NCBI GenBank assembly: GCA_030142905.1
Contig: JASJOG010000080.1
Coordinates: forward strand, 124,001-188,000
Direction of reading: 5' to 3'
DNA: 64,000 nucleotides
Origin: Heliopora coerulea
Lineage: Eukaryota > Cnidaria > Anthozoa > Scleralcyonacea > Helioporidae
Shown one piece after another: positions 1 through 11,700 of this stretch. The first letter of the stretch is position 1. Every line of letters starts with the position of its first letter. The notes under the pieces are model-generated. The model saw only the letters and a list, made by a program, of their open reading frames with translations, searched no databases and was not told the DNA's origin. The position numbers and the translations under genes were made by a program.

Positions 1-1367
1 AAGTCACCACTGTTCCAATGACATTTAAGATAACAATCAAAGCCCATAACGAAGTGATGGTGCTCCAACAATAACAGCTGTTGAATGTTTTTGTGCACAT
101 ACTTTACCTTCATGATTCCATATATATTGACTTTACTCCCAGTATGTCTTAGATTTAGGTGGTAAATAGTCTGCTGTATGCTTTTTTTTCTTTCAACTTC
201 ATGTAACAGGTTTAGTTAAATGAATGGGCACCGTAATAGTAGTACACACATTTGTGTAAATTAATTACATGATTGCATCCCAGAACTTGCAAACACAGAA
301 TGTTCCTAACTGCCTTGACCATCCCTTTCCAAAAAAAAGACATTCAGTCTTACCACTTGAAGTAACACCATTGCCTAATCACATGCACTGTAGACATTTC
401 GATTTTGTTGTTATCAGTTGCAATATGGTACTGTATTTTTACAGTGGAACTTCCATCTGCAGCACTGAAGTACAACCTAGCACTTCTTATATAATAACGC
501 TACTGTAGTTAGGAAAAAATTATTTTAAAAACATTTCCATTAATCAAAATCCACAGGGTTTAAAGGTTTAACTGAGTTTGTTGCCCATTTCCAACAGACT
601 ACTGTACATCAACACATCTCGAGGGAAATTTATAAAAGCTATGCACATAAAAAGCACATCATTGTCCCACAATAACCTACTAATCTCATTTGATCCGTTA
701 TGTGTGGGAAAATCGAGCTTTTAAACTTATTCCACAAAGGTATACATGAATTTTGTCTTGGAAGTGTAGATACAGATATGAACACTCCAAATCAAGGTTT
801 GGTTTGCAGTCCACTGCTCGTGTCTACTAAAGTACAGGTACCGGCTGCATGGTTTGTCCGTTATTGTCCTTGTTTGTCCATTATTTTGCCATTTAGGAAC
901 GAGAATAAGGACTGTCCACTGTTTTTCCGATTTTCTTTTTTTCTCTATTTTTCTCCCTTTTTTTTTGTCAATATAATTTTCTGACAAATACAATATAACG
1001 ATACGTTGTTTAAGGAAATGAAGGACTTAACACGGATTAATCGTAGCTAGTAAAATTGTTAACTCCGTATACGATGGTAATATGAGTATGTGGCAATCAA
1101 ATGGACCAGGAAAACCACAATGTTCACTTTACTTCTATATTCATTGTTAAAAATAGAATAGTAAATTTAACTGACCTTAGGAACATTGGGTGGATTAAAG
1201 TAAAATTTTGGTCTACTGCATTGGTTCTCCTATTTGGGTATCTATAGCACGTTGCATCAGATCACCAGAGAGATGTTAACTCAAGGGCATCTTACCATTA
1301 ACAACTGTTGCCGATAGTGGGACAGTGAGTTGTTTTAGGTGTATAAAGTAGTACTAACCCAGTTAAA

Positions 1368-1613
1368 ATGGCTACATCGCGGAATTTCTATAAAGATTTA
1401 TACTATAAGAAAACTGCTGGAGCAACGCATGAGAACTCTTTGGGTATCGAATCAGGGTTATTAACTGTAAGATGTGGAGATGAAAATTCTAGTGTGTTTA
1501 ACGAAACTTATTTTCTGATTAACCAACGACCTATCACGAACCTTGAGTGGGAAAAGTTTTGTCTTTTCGCACGTGATCAGTGGACAAAAAAAATAATAAT
1601 AATAAATAAATAA
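1368..1613 (+). CDS. Hypothetical 81-aa ORF, copy A
   Basis: I do not recognise this protein. It opens with ATG in a good Kozak context (A at -3, G at +4) and is preserved with the same start and the same length class in copy B (82 aa). The N-terminus is MATSRNFYKDLYYKKTAGA and the C-terminus runs into a lysine/isoleucine-rich tail encoded by an AAT microsatellite, so the last 10 or so residues may not be real coding sequence. A TATAAAG lies about 25 bp upstream of the ATG. A GTAAGA at about 1467 could be a splice donor, in which case this is a first exon. No signal peptide or domain is seen. Confidence 0.3.
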   Translation: MATSRNFYKDLYYKKTAGATHENSLGIESGLLTVRCGDENSSVFNETYFLINQRPITNLEWEKFCLFARDQWTKKIIIINK

Positions 1614-1734
1614 AATAAAAAATGCAAAAAATCGTAAGAGTTCATATCGGAAATCTTCAACTTACATGAATAATTTAAAATTATCATACTTATTTTCATA
1701 ACTGATGTTAAATTAAAAATTGGGTCTCCGACAT

Positions 1735-2382
1735 CACAGAGTAAATAATCAACCAGAGGTCCAACTCGCATAAAAATTTGTCCCAAATTTTTTATGCGCA
1801 TGGGCTGGCCCCCATGTACCTGGCAAGTTCCTCCGGCAGTTACATGTAAACAAAGTCAAGTTTGATTTTAGTACAAAACTGGTACATTGAAATTAGGTTT
1901 TAAAACCTATCGAGAGGTATTTGTTCAGTGAGCTTACAAAATAAAATTTACTCTACAATTTACAAATATCGTACGAACGTGTTGACAACACTCGATGGAT
2001 TCAAACATGTCCTGAATTCTTGTTAATCTTACCAAGATTTTACATAAGTCAAAAACTGTTAAAAGGTCAACTGGTATACATGTGCTTATCAGCAATTTTT
2101 TCGCTTGTCTCTTCTGGCCTTGCGATCACATTTAAGGTTGACGAGGACGGTAAAACCACTTCAATTATGCGAAAATTCCGTTCAGACGAGCACGAAAGTT
2201 ATAGAACACATACCTACACTCGGCGAGCGCTAGACCACTGACTTAGAGGACAGTGGGCTAAACGCTTGCCAGGAACATGGCGGCGTTTGAATTAATAAGA
2301 TTCGCGAGGCAACATGCGTGAGGACAAAAATATCAAAGCTGCCGACAGTGAGTTGGACCTCTGGTAGTCTATTTACTCTGTG
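1735..2382. repeat. Inverted-repeat-bounded block, copy A (MITE-like)
   Basis: A 33-bp imperfect inverted repeat (left arm 1735-1767 beginning CACAGAGTAAATA, right arm 2350-2382) encloses about 650 bp just upstream of the ankyrin gene. Further inward, CCTGGCAAG-type sequence near 1818-1835 is mirrored near 2267-2277. No transposase is present. The equivalent block in copy B is 16476-17149, so it predates the duplication. It could be an old non-autonomous DNA transposon that now forms the ankyrin 5' flank. Confidence 0.55.
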
Positions 2383-2528
2383 CCCATATTCAAACAGCGT
2401 AGCGGAGTCCCCATGCGGGTGGACCGGTACAGAGTGAGACATTGCAGAGACTCTGCAGCCATACTAGATCCTAATCCTGTTGAGGGGGTAAGGTGGAAGC
2501 AGAGGTGGAACCTCTATTTTTTAAAAAT

Positions 2529-3338
2529 ATGAATGCGTATGTTTTGAATAGGAAAATGTCTGTTTTGGCTGCAGCCTTGGATGGAGATTTGGATGGCGTT
2601 AAAGCTGCAGTTGAGAATGGTGAAGATATTGAAGAGCGTGGTGAATGGTTGAACGGAACTGGTCTAAGTTATGCTTGCTACAAAGGATATTTCTCAATAG
2701 CTGAGTATCTAATCCACCGTGGTGCTGAAGTTAACACTACAAACAATTGTGGTTACATGCCTATTCACGATGCCTGCAAGTATGCTTCTCTAGATATTGT
2801 AAAGTTACTTATAAGCCAAGGCAGTGACTTCAAATCAGCAAGTAACAATGGTGATACTCCACTTCATATTGCATCACAAAATAGAGATACTTCAGTTCCT
2901 GATTATTTAATTCAATGTGATGCTGAAGTTGACTGCAGAAACAATGATGATTCCTTGCCTATTCACTATGCCTGCTCGGGGGGTCACCGAGATACAATAA
3001 GATTATTAATCAGCAAAGGGAGTGACTTTACAGCGACAAATAAAAATGGTGATACTCCACTTCATCTTGCTTCATTGAATGGACATACCTCAGTTGTTGA
3101 CTACCTCATCCAACGTGGTGCCAAAGTTAACTTTAGAAACAAGAGTGGTTACTTGCCTATTCACCATGCCTGTGAGAAGGGTCATCTAGATACTGTAAAA
3201 TTACTACACCGCAAAGGGAATGACCTCACATCAACAAGTAACAATGGTTATACTCCATTTCGTCTTGCATCAATTAAAGGACATACCTTAGTTGCTGATT
3301 ACCTGCGTGGTGCAGGAGCAGGAGGTAATTGGTGTTAA
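2529..3338 (+). CDS. Ankyrin-repeat protein, 8 repeats (copy A)
   Basis: A 269-aa protein made almost entirely of ankyrin repeats, expected to act as a protein-protein interaction scaffold in the cytosol. Eight 33-residue units can be read, with signatures such as NGDTPLHLAS and SGYLPIHHAC. Repeats alternate between a TPLH type and a LPIH type, giving a 66-residue higher-order period. The start chosen is the first in-frame ATG. The frame is open from a GTG 36 bp upstream and closed by TGA at 2481-2483. The protein ends RGAGAGGNWC with no extra domain, signal peptide or membrane segment. Unlike copy B it has only one set of the central four repeats. A short ATG ORF (MAAFELIRFARQHA) at about 2278 could be an upstream ORF. 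It appears to be a single-exon gene or a last exon; family identity beyond ankyrin is unknown. Confidence 0.8.
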   Translation: MNAYVLNRKMSVLAAALDGDLDGVKAAVENGEDIEERGEWLNGTGLSYACYKGYFSIAEYLIHRGAEVNTTNNCGYMPIHDACKYASLDIVKLLISQGSDFKSASNNGDTPLHIASQNRDTSVPDYLIQCDAEVDCRNNDDSLPIHYACSGGHRDTIRLLISKGSDFTATNKNGDTPLHLASLNGHTSVVDYLIQRGAKVNFRNKSGYLPIHHACEKGHLDTVKLLHRKGNDLTSTSNNGYTPFRLASIKGHTLVADYLRGAGAGGNWC

Positions 3339-4369
3339 TTGTTATTTATTCTAATAGATCAAAGATTTTTTTATACTTCTTATTTTTCAATTTCGACCTT
3401 TGACTGTTTATGAAGTATTTTGCATTTACTATTTTCAGTAATATAAAATGAACAAATTAAAGTGCCGATGTAAGAGAGGCAGTATGGACTTTCCGGCAGT
3501 GTTGTCCTCAATTCCACCAAATCCGAGTCCAGTAATTAGACTCCGTGTCCACATTAGAGTGGAAGTCCGATTTATCAACGTGTGCTGTAAGTGAACCGCC
3601 ACATAGTACCCTATATGTCGCATAGATACAGATTGTAATGAGGACATTTGCCGAAACATCTCTGACCATTTAATTTCACCTTCATAATTCTTACCAAAAT
3701 TGTTGATTTCACGTCAAAAACACAAATCAAATGAGCGTTTCTGCAATTGCGTAGTGAGTCTTACTGGCGCCATATGGCCAGCATTACCTGTGGCGCCCTC
3801 TCCCTCATTGCCAACCTGTAAAATTACAAAATACTTTCAATGAAAGTGCATAGTTTATTAATGGAACATGCACTTAAGAATTAATCTCTCTATCTTGTAA
3901 AGTCGCACATTTTTCAAACACACCTTCTCAAACTAGGAGTTACAATGTTCCTCTCTCAATGCTTAACTGAGCCAAAGCACTACGCCGACCTTGTCCGACT
4001 GATTAGCCGAAGTAAGTCAAAATCAGTTTTGCCTTTGCGAATGACATCTCATAAATAGCAATGGACACTGAAATTATCAACAATATTTGAAGAGCCACTG
4101 ATAGATTGAGATAAACATCTTCCCAACAGGTGATGATACATTTCAACAGCTGCTTTGCACAGGGGTGGCGCCAGGAATTCTCCGACGGGGGACTAAGGTT
4201 CCCGTCAAGTGGTTTACTCCAGAGTGACCGGAACTACACAACCTTGATAATTTAATAATTTGGAAAACGAAAATGAGAATGAAAGATTACTCGACTCAGC
4301 CTTGTATTTGACAGAAAAACTCATGTATCTGATTACAGGCTCAAAAGTTCCGACGCATAGATCTTCTCA
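3339..4369. other. Noncoding flank downstream of ankyrin gene, copy A
   Basis: No supported gene. A 74-codon minus-strand ORF at 3435-3659 is kept in copy B (18606-18821), but it has no recognisable domain and ends in different frames of the flank, so it is not called. Two GGCGCC-containing stretches near 3769 and 4168 recur in copy B. Confidence 0.5.
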
Positions 4370-5610
4370 GATAGAATGATATTACAATAACATGCCAGAG
4401 CCTATATACAGGAGATGTGATGACATCATCGAGACGGAATTAGGAAACACTACCCGAAATCCATATTTACATGCTGAGATGTTAAGACGCTATGATGCTA
4501 ATTAGAAAATTCTCACCACCACGAATAAAGTGGTTGAGCGTAAACAATAGAAGTATCGGGCTAACAAATAACAAGTGTGCATAGTACCTAAATAAAAGGG
4601 TTGAGTTCTTTGCTAGCTTAAAGCCCAGAACTAACCTCAGGTTTGTTAAACTTAATGTGGAGTGCTTCAATTATTAACAACCAAAGCTTTTTAACAACCA
4701 AATCAGTTTTCTAAAATCTTGTATGTCGTAGAATGGTTATCCCAACAGCGTAAAATATTTTCTAATTAATATACTAAAACGCAAATACAACGCTTCTACA
4801 ATTAAAACGAATAGGTCTTGCGATGATGACAATTCACCCAAAATTTGGATGCGTATTCCTTTCCTTGGTAAACAAAGTGAAAATCTTGTTAAATCATGCA
4901 TTTCGAAAATTCGGCGTCATTTCAGTCAAGCCGTTAAATTTATCATTATTTATGACACGAAAAAGTCTCCTATTTTATTTCTAACAAAGATAATAAACCG
5001 GAAATGTCTCGAGTAATAATGTCGTCTACCAAATTACTTGTCCTGGCTGTAAAAAAAGATATATAAGTAAAACCGACCATTGTCTTGACAAACGTCTTTC
5101 CGAACATTCTACTCAAAATAACACCAGTGCAGTTACCCAATAACTTATAAGACCAGTACGACCAACTAAATGACCTTTCCTCATCTTCTAACATATCTAC
5201 CTCCATTAAAAATTTAATCTTTAATAACTATAAAATTCTTTATACGAGTAAGTCTACTAACACCAATAAACTTCTAATAATTGAAGCACTCCACATTAAG
5301 TTTAACAAACCTGAGCTTAATTCTGGGCTTAGAGCTGGCAAAGAACTCAACCTTTGTATTTAGGTGCTATGCACACTTGTTATTTGTTAGCCCGATACTT
5401 CTATTGTTTACGCTCAACCACTTTATTCGTGGTGGTGAGAATTTTCTAATTAGCATCATAGCGTCTTAACATCTCAGCATGTAAATATGGATTTCCGGTA
5501 GTGTTTCCTAATTCCGTCTCGATGATGTCATCACACCTCATGTATTTAGGCTCTGGCATGTTATTGTAATATCATTCTGTCTGAGGATTACTTTGAAATA
5601 AAGTCGAAAT
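4370..5610 (+). mobile_element. Penelope-like 3' fragment with inverted arm, copy A
   Basis: A long inverted repeat: arms of about 310 bp at 4370-4680 (minus) and 5270-5590 (plus) enclose the C-terminal coding part of a Penelope-like element. The arms are mirror copies of the element's coding end and 3' untranslated end, a known arrangement for this class, whose terminal pLTR repeats occur in direct or inverted orientation. Because of this mirror, the same 62-aa ORF can be read from both arms; it is not a gene. At 5581-5609 a CTGAGGA, a short stem and GAAA resemble a hammerhead core. The equivalent in copy B is about 19510-20771. Confidence 0.85.
4790..5363 (+). pseudogene. Penelope-like GIY-YIG C-terminal remnant, copy A
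   Basis: Decayed C-terminus of a Penelope-like reverse transcriptase. The readable segments are a region with IPFLGKQSENL (about 4850-4880), the GIY-YIG endonuclease core with VVYQITCPGC followed by YISKTD (about 5019-5080), and a C-terminal LLIIEALHIKFNKP ending at TAG 5361-5363. In the nuclease core the usual glycine of YIG is serine here. Frameshifts and stops separate the segments, so no functional protein is expected. In the family this nuclease nicks the target for integration. It is related to, but clearly distinct in sequence from, the complete element at 51105-54402. Confidence 0.8.
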
Positions 5611-5899
5611 ATAATATATATTCTAACAAACGCATTTTGTTGGCTTCCAATGGGTGGCGCCAGTACATCCTTGACTCAAGGGGTAAGAATTGTAACCAGG
5701 GGACAGAACGAACAGGTGTGGGGCCACATGCCTTAAAAACTTTCATAACTTAGTGGGAAATAATTCAACAACGGACAAGTAATAACAACCTGTCACGTGT
5801 GGAGACGACTAGCTAAATCCATTACAGATGCTTAGGGCAGTTTCTCAGACAATAGCCTACTCCAAGTTATAATAAAAGCGTTATTATTTCATCTATTGG

Positions 5900-6000
5900 T
5901 TAACTCTTTGCCGGCGGCAGCGAAACTTTTGACGAGTAAAATCGTTTCGCGTTAGCCCGAGTAAAGTAACAGAATTCTTATCCCGCTGCCAAAGAGTTAA
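5900..6000. mobile_element. piggyBac-like MITE, TTAA flanks (copy A, unit 1)
   Basis: TTAA at 5900-5903 and 5997-6000 flank mirrored ends CTCTTTGCCGGCGGC and GCTGCCAAAGAG. The TTAA duplication plus CTCTTTG-type termini fit a piggyBac-derived miniature element. The interior contains GACGAGTAAAATCGTTTCGC, shared with 21095-21115 and with 63951-63975. Confidence 0.75.
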
Positions 6001-6006
6001 TCCCTC

Positions 6007-6106
6007 TCTAACGCTTTCCCTGGTACATAAGGCTGTCATAAATTTTCTCTGGCTAATTCTATGATTTTAGTCGTCAAAGGGAGAGCTTCCGCAGTGAAAG
6101 AGTTAA
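6007..6106. mobile_element. piggyBac-like MITE (copy A, unit 2)
   Basis: Adjacent second unit: the left end CTAACGCTTTCCCTGG mirrors the right end GCAGTGAAAGAGTTAA, TTAA at 6103-6106. The left TTAA has mutated to CTAA here but is intact in copy B (21726-21729). Confidence 0.65.
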
Positions 6107-7342
6107 TGCTGATAATTTTGTCAGTCCATGAGATATATGATCACAAACTGTCAATGTTAATGTCTTGTAATTTTTAGTCCTTAAGCGAAATTATGACTAT
6201 GTCTTATTCTTTTAATTCAGTATTATTTTTTTTACTTAGCGTCAAATTTGATTTGATAATGACAGTGATCCAACGTCAAAACGTTGGTTCCTATATTTGT
6301 AAATAAAGTGAGCTTTTTTAGTCTTTTACCATCATAAAAATGATTTAAATTACATAAGCAGCTATCTTTATCCATGCGTTCACATTGGAACATATGCTTT
6401 GAGTCTACATGAGATCCCACCCACGAATTCAGAAAATGAAATAACTCTTCTAGACATTTATCTAAAAATTGTTTTTTACTTATGTAAAGGCATTTCATTT
6501 TTCTCTAAAAAGAGCACTTTTCATGGCTAAAAAGGGTTCTTTCTGTCGTTTCAAAAAAGTTGTGGGGACACCTGCCTCTAATGGCCCCAGGTTCCTTCGC
6601 GTATGGTCTTATTCTTTCCCTCAACACTGATAACTGCAAGTTAGCAAGGTCATAATGTGGGTAAGATATTAAGATGTAATTCAGATTGACAGGGATAGGC
6701 ATAGCTGTCGAGGACACTCTCCTAAATGGGAAAATTACTCGGAGTTTAAAGTCATTCAATGGTCGTCTTCTCCTCCTGTAATTGCAACTGTTGCCAGTTA
6801 TTATACATAAATAATTGATACAGCACTGGTGTACCATACAAGCTGTTCTGCTCAGATATGTGAGTCTCGGTATGTCAGTAATTTATTACTGGTTATATCC
6901 ATAAGTAATAAATGACATGTAGATACTTGAAGACCTTGACAGTAATTATGTTACACCTATTGTAAAGCAGTAGACATTTGAGGCAGCATACATTGCAATT
7001 CGCTCAGCCATTTGAGTTATTGTATTGCTGAAAAGTATAAAATGAGCAAGTCATTCGTGATCAAGAGGTCACATGTTCCATTCTCAGAGACTCAGGTATC
7101 TCCTTTGAGCATTAATCCATTACATACATAGACTACCATGTTTAATTTATTCTAACTATCATCAGAAAAATTTATTCGTGAAAGGCAGGGTTTGGGCTCG
7201 CTGTTTGGGCTACAATGGGTTAAAGATCAACTGAAGTTTGAGAAGCATCCAATTAAAATATTTTATTTTGTTTCATTTCATTTCTGTTCATCTCATCTCT
7301 CTTCAGTTCATTTACTTTTATTTCATATTTATTACAATTTAG
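6107..7342. other. Noncoding; duplication edge at 6471
   Basis: No supported gene. 6255-6290 contains a degenerate version of the Penelope-type TGAC...GTC-GAAACGTT motif, within a palindromic CCAACGTCAAAACGTTGG. Beyond 6471 the sequence is unique in the window. Confidence 0.5.
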
Positions 7343-7612
7343 TTTCAATTTCATTTCAATTTCATTTCAATTTCATTTCAATTTCATTTCAATTTCATTT
7401 CAATTTCATTTCAATTTCATTTCAATTTCATTTCAATTTCATTTCAATTTCATTTCAATTTCATTTCAATTTTATTTTATTTTTTATTTTATTTTATTTC
7501 TTATTTTATGTTTTTTTTACTTTATTTTACTTTTCTTTTCTTTTCTTTTCTTTTCTGTACTTTACTTTACTTTATTTTATTTTATTTAATTTTTTTTTAT
7601 TTATTTTACCAT
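7343..7612. repeat. 11-bp microsatellite and T-rich simple repeats
   Basis: About eleven tandem copies of an 11-mer (TTTCATTTCAA) occupy 7343-7470, followed by TTTTA, TTTTC and TTTAC runs to about 7612. ORFs reported across this tract are translation of simple repeat. Confidence 0.95.
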
Positions 7613-8219
7613 AGTTTATTGGCTGCCCAACCGCAGCACCTGACTTCAACTACTGCGTTGCCTAATGGTATAGATGCATACTTAGACAAATGGGAACAAC
7701 AAATATTCTAAACATTTTCAATATGATAGTGTACTATATACCTTCTATTTCAACTAAAAGTAGTTTTCATGTATTTTTATATCTATTCTTATAGTAAAAC
7801 CAACAACTGAAACGAACATTCAGGGAAGAGAGAGCCAGGAAGGAAAAAAGTAAGTGCACGAATATTTACTTTAAAATTGCTGTAATGATTTATTGCTCAA
7901 TAATAAAGGGATAGAGCATAACTTGTTTCTGAACAAAAAAACTATGGAACTCAGTACTATAGGGTGAAACAGTAATTTACATTTGGTCGAAGAGGTACGG
8001 GTGGTGGCAGACATGGCCTTACGCAACATCGTTTATTGGCTATTATTGCATCAAAATTTATAAGTACTTAGGTAATGTCAGAATCATCCTCAAAGATATA
8101 CATGAACAGAAACTTTTCATGATAATCTGACACTGCCGACGTCAACTGAAAAAAAGGTAACGTGAGGGATTGCCCAAATGTATTCAATTTGTGATTTTAT
8201 GTTCAACTGTAAGAATTGT
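7613..8219. other. Noncoding spacer
   Basis: No ORF, RNA or repeat structure that I can support. Confidence 0.5.
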
Positions 8220-10780
8220 TACTGAACGTGATTGCTGTCCATTGCGATTGATGGTTGTATGAAGGTTAGCAGTTGAAAAGATTGTCCAAGTTAGTGTTAA
8301 AATGACGAGTTTGCATAAATTTAAACAGTTATTTCCTGTTTATTGTGACTATTAGCAGAACCAGAGAAACCTAAGAGAAAGTAACTGCTGGTAACAAGAC
8401 AAATGGGTGTTTGGGAATCGAGGGTTAATACAATGATTCAGGTTAATACAATGTATAGTTGTTGAGGCTGGTTTGAAAGTTGTCATACTGTAGTTGCTGT
8501 GAAAGTAACTAGGACCTCTATCTGCATCATCTGCCGTACTCCAAGAAAAGCAGGCAATTGCTAAATGTGCTTCTGTTTGACTGTAGGACAGAAACACTAA
8601 AGGAACACTGAAGGAATATAGTTCCTTGCAAAATTAAGATAGTAAAGTCAGAATGTAAGGGTACTTATACTAGTTATGTTATTTCACAGTTTCATTTTGT
8701 ATTTCGAGCTCAAATCTAGTCAGAATAGTAAGTATATCATACCTGGAATTCAGTTAAAGCCTAAAGTATTTACTTATTAAAGTAATTCAGTAAGTGTTCA
8801 AAGTATCTAAGGATTAAACAAAATCAACTCGTACCTTGACCGCAAATCTGACAACACAAACACAAACATTTTAAACCAGATCGTTAACACTGTTCATAAA
8901 ATCTTTTAGAGGATTGGTCATGGTGCTGTGGTCACAAAAATAACATAATAACTCTACATGTCCAAAACCAGACAAAACTCAAAGAAACATCACAGCTTTC
9001 ACGACATGGTCGTCCAACCGTGGCCTAGGAACTGTTTTCATAACAGACCACGCTGACGTAAATTCCATTTCAGTTCACAGCAACACAAATTACAGATTAC
9101 CAAAGCTAATGAAATGTGTGTTTCATAAGAAATGTTTCACAAGCATATTCCTGTTAGCACTGTCGTTAATCATTTTGGTTTGATAGATGCACCACAACTA
9201 CTCAGAAAGTTGAACGGAATAGACAAATCTTCCAATGTCCAAAAACATCGGTGAAGTCTGGGTCTTTAGCTGGGATAAAGGTTGCCCATTCAATCTCCCT
9301 GATAAAAATCCAAATCATCAATTGGAACTTAGGTCTAAAAATCAAACTGTACACAGCCAATTTATGGTTGCATTACAATCCATTTTGGCCTTGCTGAACT
9401 GGATTTATATCCAAAATTAGTTAATTTTGCATTTGAAACTCCAAATTGGCTTTAGATGTAGTTCAACTCTTCAGGTCGCCTGCCCCTAGGCTGTGTATTG
9501 CCATCTGCTGTGGTTAGTGGGAAAAAGTGTTTCCATTAAACGTTTACTGCTGGTAATGATATTATTAATCGTGCTTCTGATGGGAACATATTGCCGGCAG
9601 TGGTGTAGCCTCAATTCCGGCATTCTTATGGCGGCTAGGGTTACATAGTGGCAAGGTATTAAGTAGTTTCGTTTTAGGAGAAGATGTGCAAGAAATTTAT
9701 GAAGTCCAGTTGAACATACTTATTGCAATCGACTGACCACAGCATTTTGTGCAATTGTTCATTGAAAAATCATATTAAGGGGCAAGGGTGCACTTTAGTA
9801 TTATTTTCATTCTACCTAAATTGGTGGATAATTTTACAGAGCAGAGTGGGGTGCCTGATCCTTAATGGTTTAACCTCAAACTGAAGCAGACTCAGTGTAT
9901 TTATACTTTGGCCTATTGTCCCTTTTGCAACAAAAGGACTTTACAAATTGAAAATACAACCATTATTTCATGAATTTTAATCACATCATAGCACAGTGAC
10001 GTACAATACATTAGGTGCTTTTTCGAACTAATGGCTTTTAAACAATATTTTTCACCAAAGACATGCAAGAATACTGACGTTAAGTTAAGCAATAATTATT
10101 GTCAAATTTCCATTCATCCTCACTTGATTGCGCTATTCCACCTGATATCCACTTTTTTATATTTTAAGTAGAGGATAAATAGCGAGAACAACAAAATATG
10201 TTTTCATGTTGTCTTCCTTCTTGAATTAATGGTTGTCGGGGATTGTATATACAACCCTGGCTATTTCATATATTGTACACACAGTCCTTCCCAGTTTTTC
10301 AAAAGCACTTTAGTTTATTAGGTTTCTTCGAGAGGCAAAACTCTCGAATGTAGAAAAAAATCCGACTTAATCGTGTTTTAGGTCTCAGGATACAGTTTTA
10401 ATTGACGCTGCTTTGAACGAGAATGCTAACAAAGAGCCACTAGAGCAGTGATCCAGTAAAAGACAGTAATTTGACTTTATTTCCTGAGAAAGGTCCTTTT
10501 TTATTTCCAATGAATAAAAACTGCTCATTGTAGAAATTCTTCAAAGCAACTACATGTTGCAATAAAATAAATGGCAAAGTGATTAGGAGTAATAGCAATC
10601 ACAAAGTAAGCTAAAGACCTGGGTAAACTGATGATAATACTGAAATAGACATTGCTGGTGATTTCAAAAGAAGTGTACCATATACTCCTGTCGTATTTAT
10701 TATTCCTTCACCCGCCGCACGAAGCGTAGTGCCACGGCACTAATCTCAACGTGCGTGGAGTCTCTTTACACGCGTGGTTA
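8220..10780. repeat. Diverged dispersed repeat, block A copy 1
   Basis: Collinear patches match 44454-46969 plus 49426-49470. Examples: GAACGTGATTGCTGTCCATT at 8224 and 44458; the GCCATCTGCTG region near 9500 and 45535; TTTCCAATGAATA near 10506 and 46784; and an end patch with CTAATCTC-ACGTGC near 10740 and 49423. Divergence is high, so this is an old interspersed repeat. No coding capacity is apparent. The end patch at 10739-10760 serves as the empty site for the hAT insertion at 46970. Confidence 0.75.
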
Positions 10781-11399
10781 CTAGGCGACGTAGTGTGTAT
10801 GTTTATATATATATATATATATAAGTATATATCACTTTTGTAATATACCTGGACTGCGGGTCCTCCTAAGAAATCGCTTACAGCGAGTGTCCAAAAAACG
10901 ATGGTGTGAGGCTGTTGTTCAAAACCCGAATACTTTTGAGGTGGTAACTGAGATTCTGCGCTGCTGAGGATAAAGTCTCCGACCGGGTAGTAAACGATGT
11001 GGATAGTGGAAAATTTTAAAAATCTAAAATTTTCTGAAAGCGATTTTGGGTATTTTGGTAATAACGTTTTGTGAAATATCTCTGTGCACAATTTCTAGAT
11101 CTTTTAGATCGTCTCTGAAGATTTATTCCTAAAAATTATTACTTTTTCCGCAATAAAAGAGGGCATGGATTCCCCAACACAGGGCCTGTAGCCTCCCTGC
11201 CACCCCCCACAGGATGACTATTCTTTGAATATATCCTAACTAGTAAAAAGCGGTATCGAAGTTTTGAATAACTAAGCTTAAATTTTTAAAAATCGTATAT
11301 CCATCAAATTGCGTCTTATCCACCTTATGGCGTGATTTCGTGGGTAAAATTTGAATTCAATTGTGAAAGAGTGAATGGCTGCGGTTACTAATAAGGTTT
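10781..11399. other. Noncoding, with TA microsatellite
   Basis: A (TA)n tract lies at about 10804-10823. The 127-codon minus-strand ORF at 10708-11091 spans this tract and has no recognisable domain, so it is not called. Confidence 0.5.
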
Positions 11400-11700
11400 T
11401 GTCTTATGGCGATGATATGTGGGCTTTGTGCAACTGACTTCAGTTTGTTAGTGTCAACTAACTTTCAAGTCAACTTACATGGATGAACAAAATCGGGTGA
11501 TTTCACTTTTCCATAGCTTGGTTACTGCGGAAATATATCGTAAGAGGTGAAAGACTTCTTGTCCTGTTTCCCATATTGGGGAAATAAAGTAGGTAAGTTC
11601 CAGAGATGGAGGGGAATCCACCTCTGTGAAAAGCTGATGAAATGCAATTTTTTGTCCCACCCATCAAGATGTCGTCAGCCGTATACGACTTATTGTCGCT
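11400..11700. repeat. Diverged dispersed repeat, block B copy 1
   Basis: Matches 43990-44310 on the same strand. Shared landmarks are TGGGCTTTGT-CAACTGAC, the AAGTCAAC stretch and CCCATCAAGATGTCGTCA at the right end. In copy 1 block B follows block A; in copy 2 it precedes block A. Confidence 0.75.

Larger units (their letters stand above)
1..6471. repeat. Segmental duplication, left copy (copy A)
   Basis: Near-identical to 13586-22188 on the same strand. Position 1 aligns to 13586, the ankyrin ATG at 2529 to 17296, and the end at 6471 to 22188. Most stretches differ by only a few bases per hundred, so the duplication is recent. The true left edge lies outside the window. Copy A lacks the inserts found in copy B after 14860 and after about 21150, so it represents the pre-insertion state at both points. 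Confidence 0.97.

Noticed and set aside
269..508. 79-aa ORF preserved in copy B at 13854-14093
   Set aside because: The two copies differ by only about three bases here, so preservation reflects the young duplication. No domain, weak start context, no other support.
700..993. Overlapping ORFs on both strands (also 14285-14605)
   Set aside because: They run into a polypyrimidine tract and differ in frame and length between the two copies.
4482..4670. 62-aa hydrophobic ORF seen twice per duplication copy in opposite orientations
   Set aside because: It is an out-of-frame translation of the Penelope-like inverted arms, not an independent gene.
7192..7711. 140-aa and 67-aa ORFs
   Set aside because: Translation of the 11-bp microsatellite and T-rich tracts.
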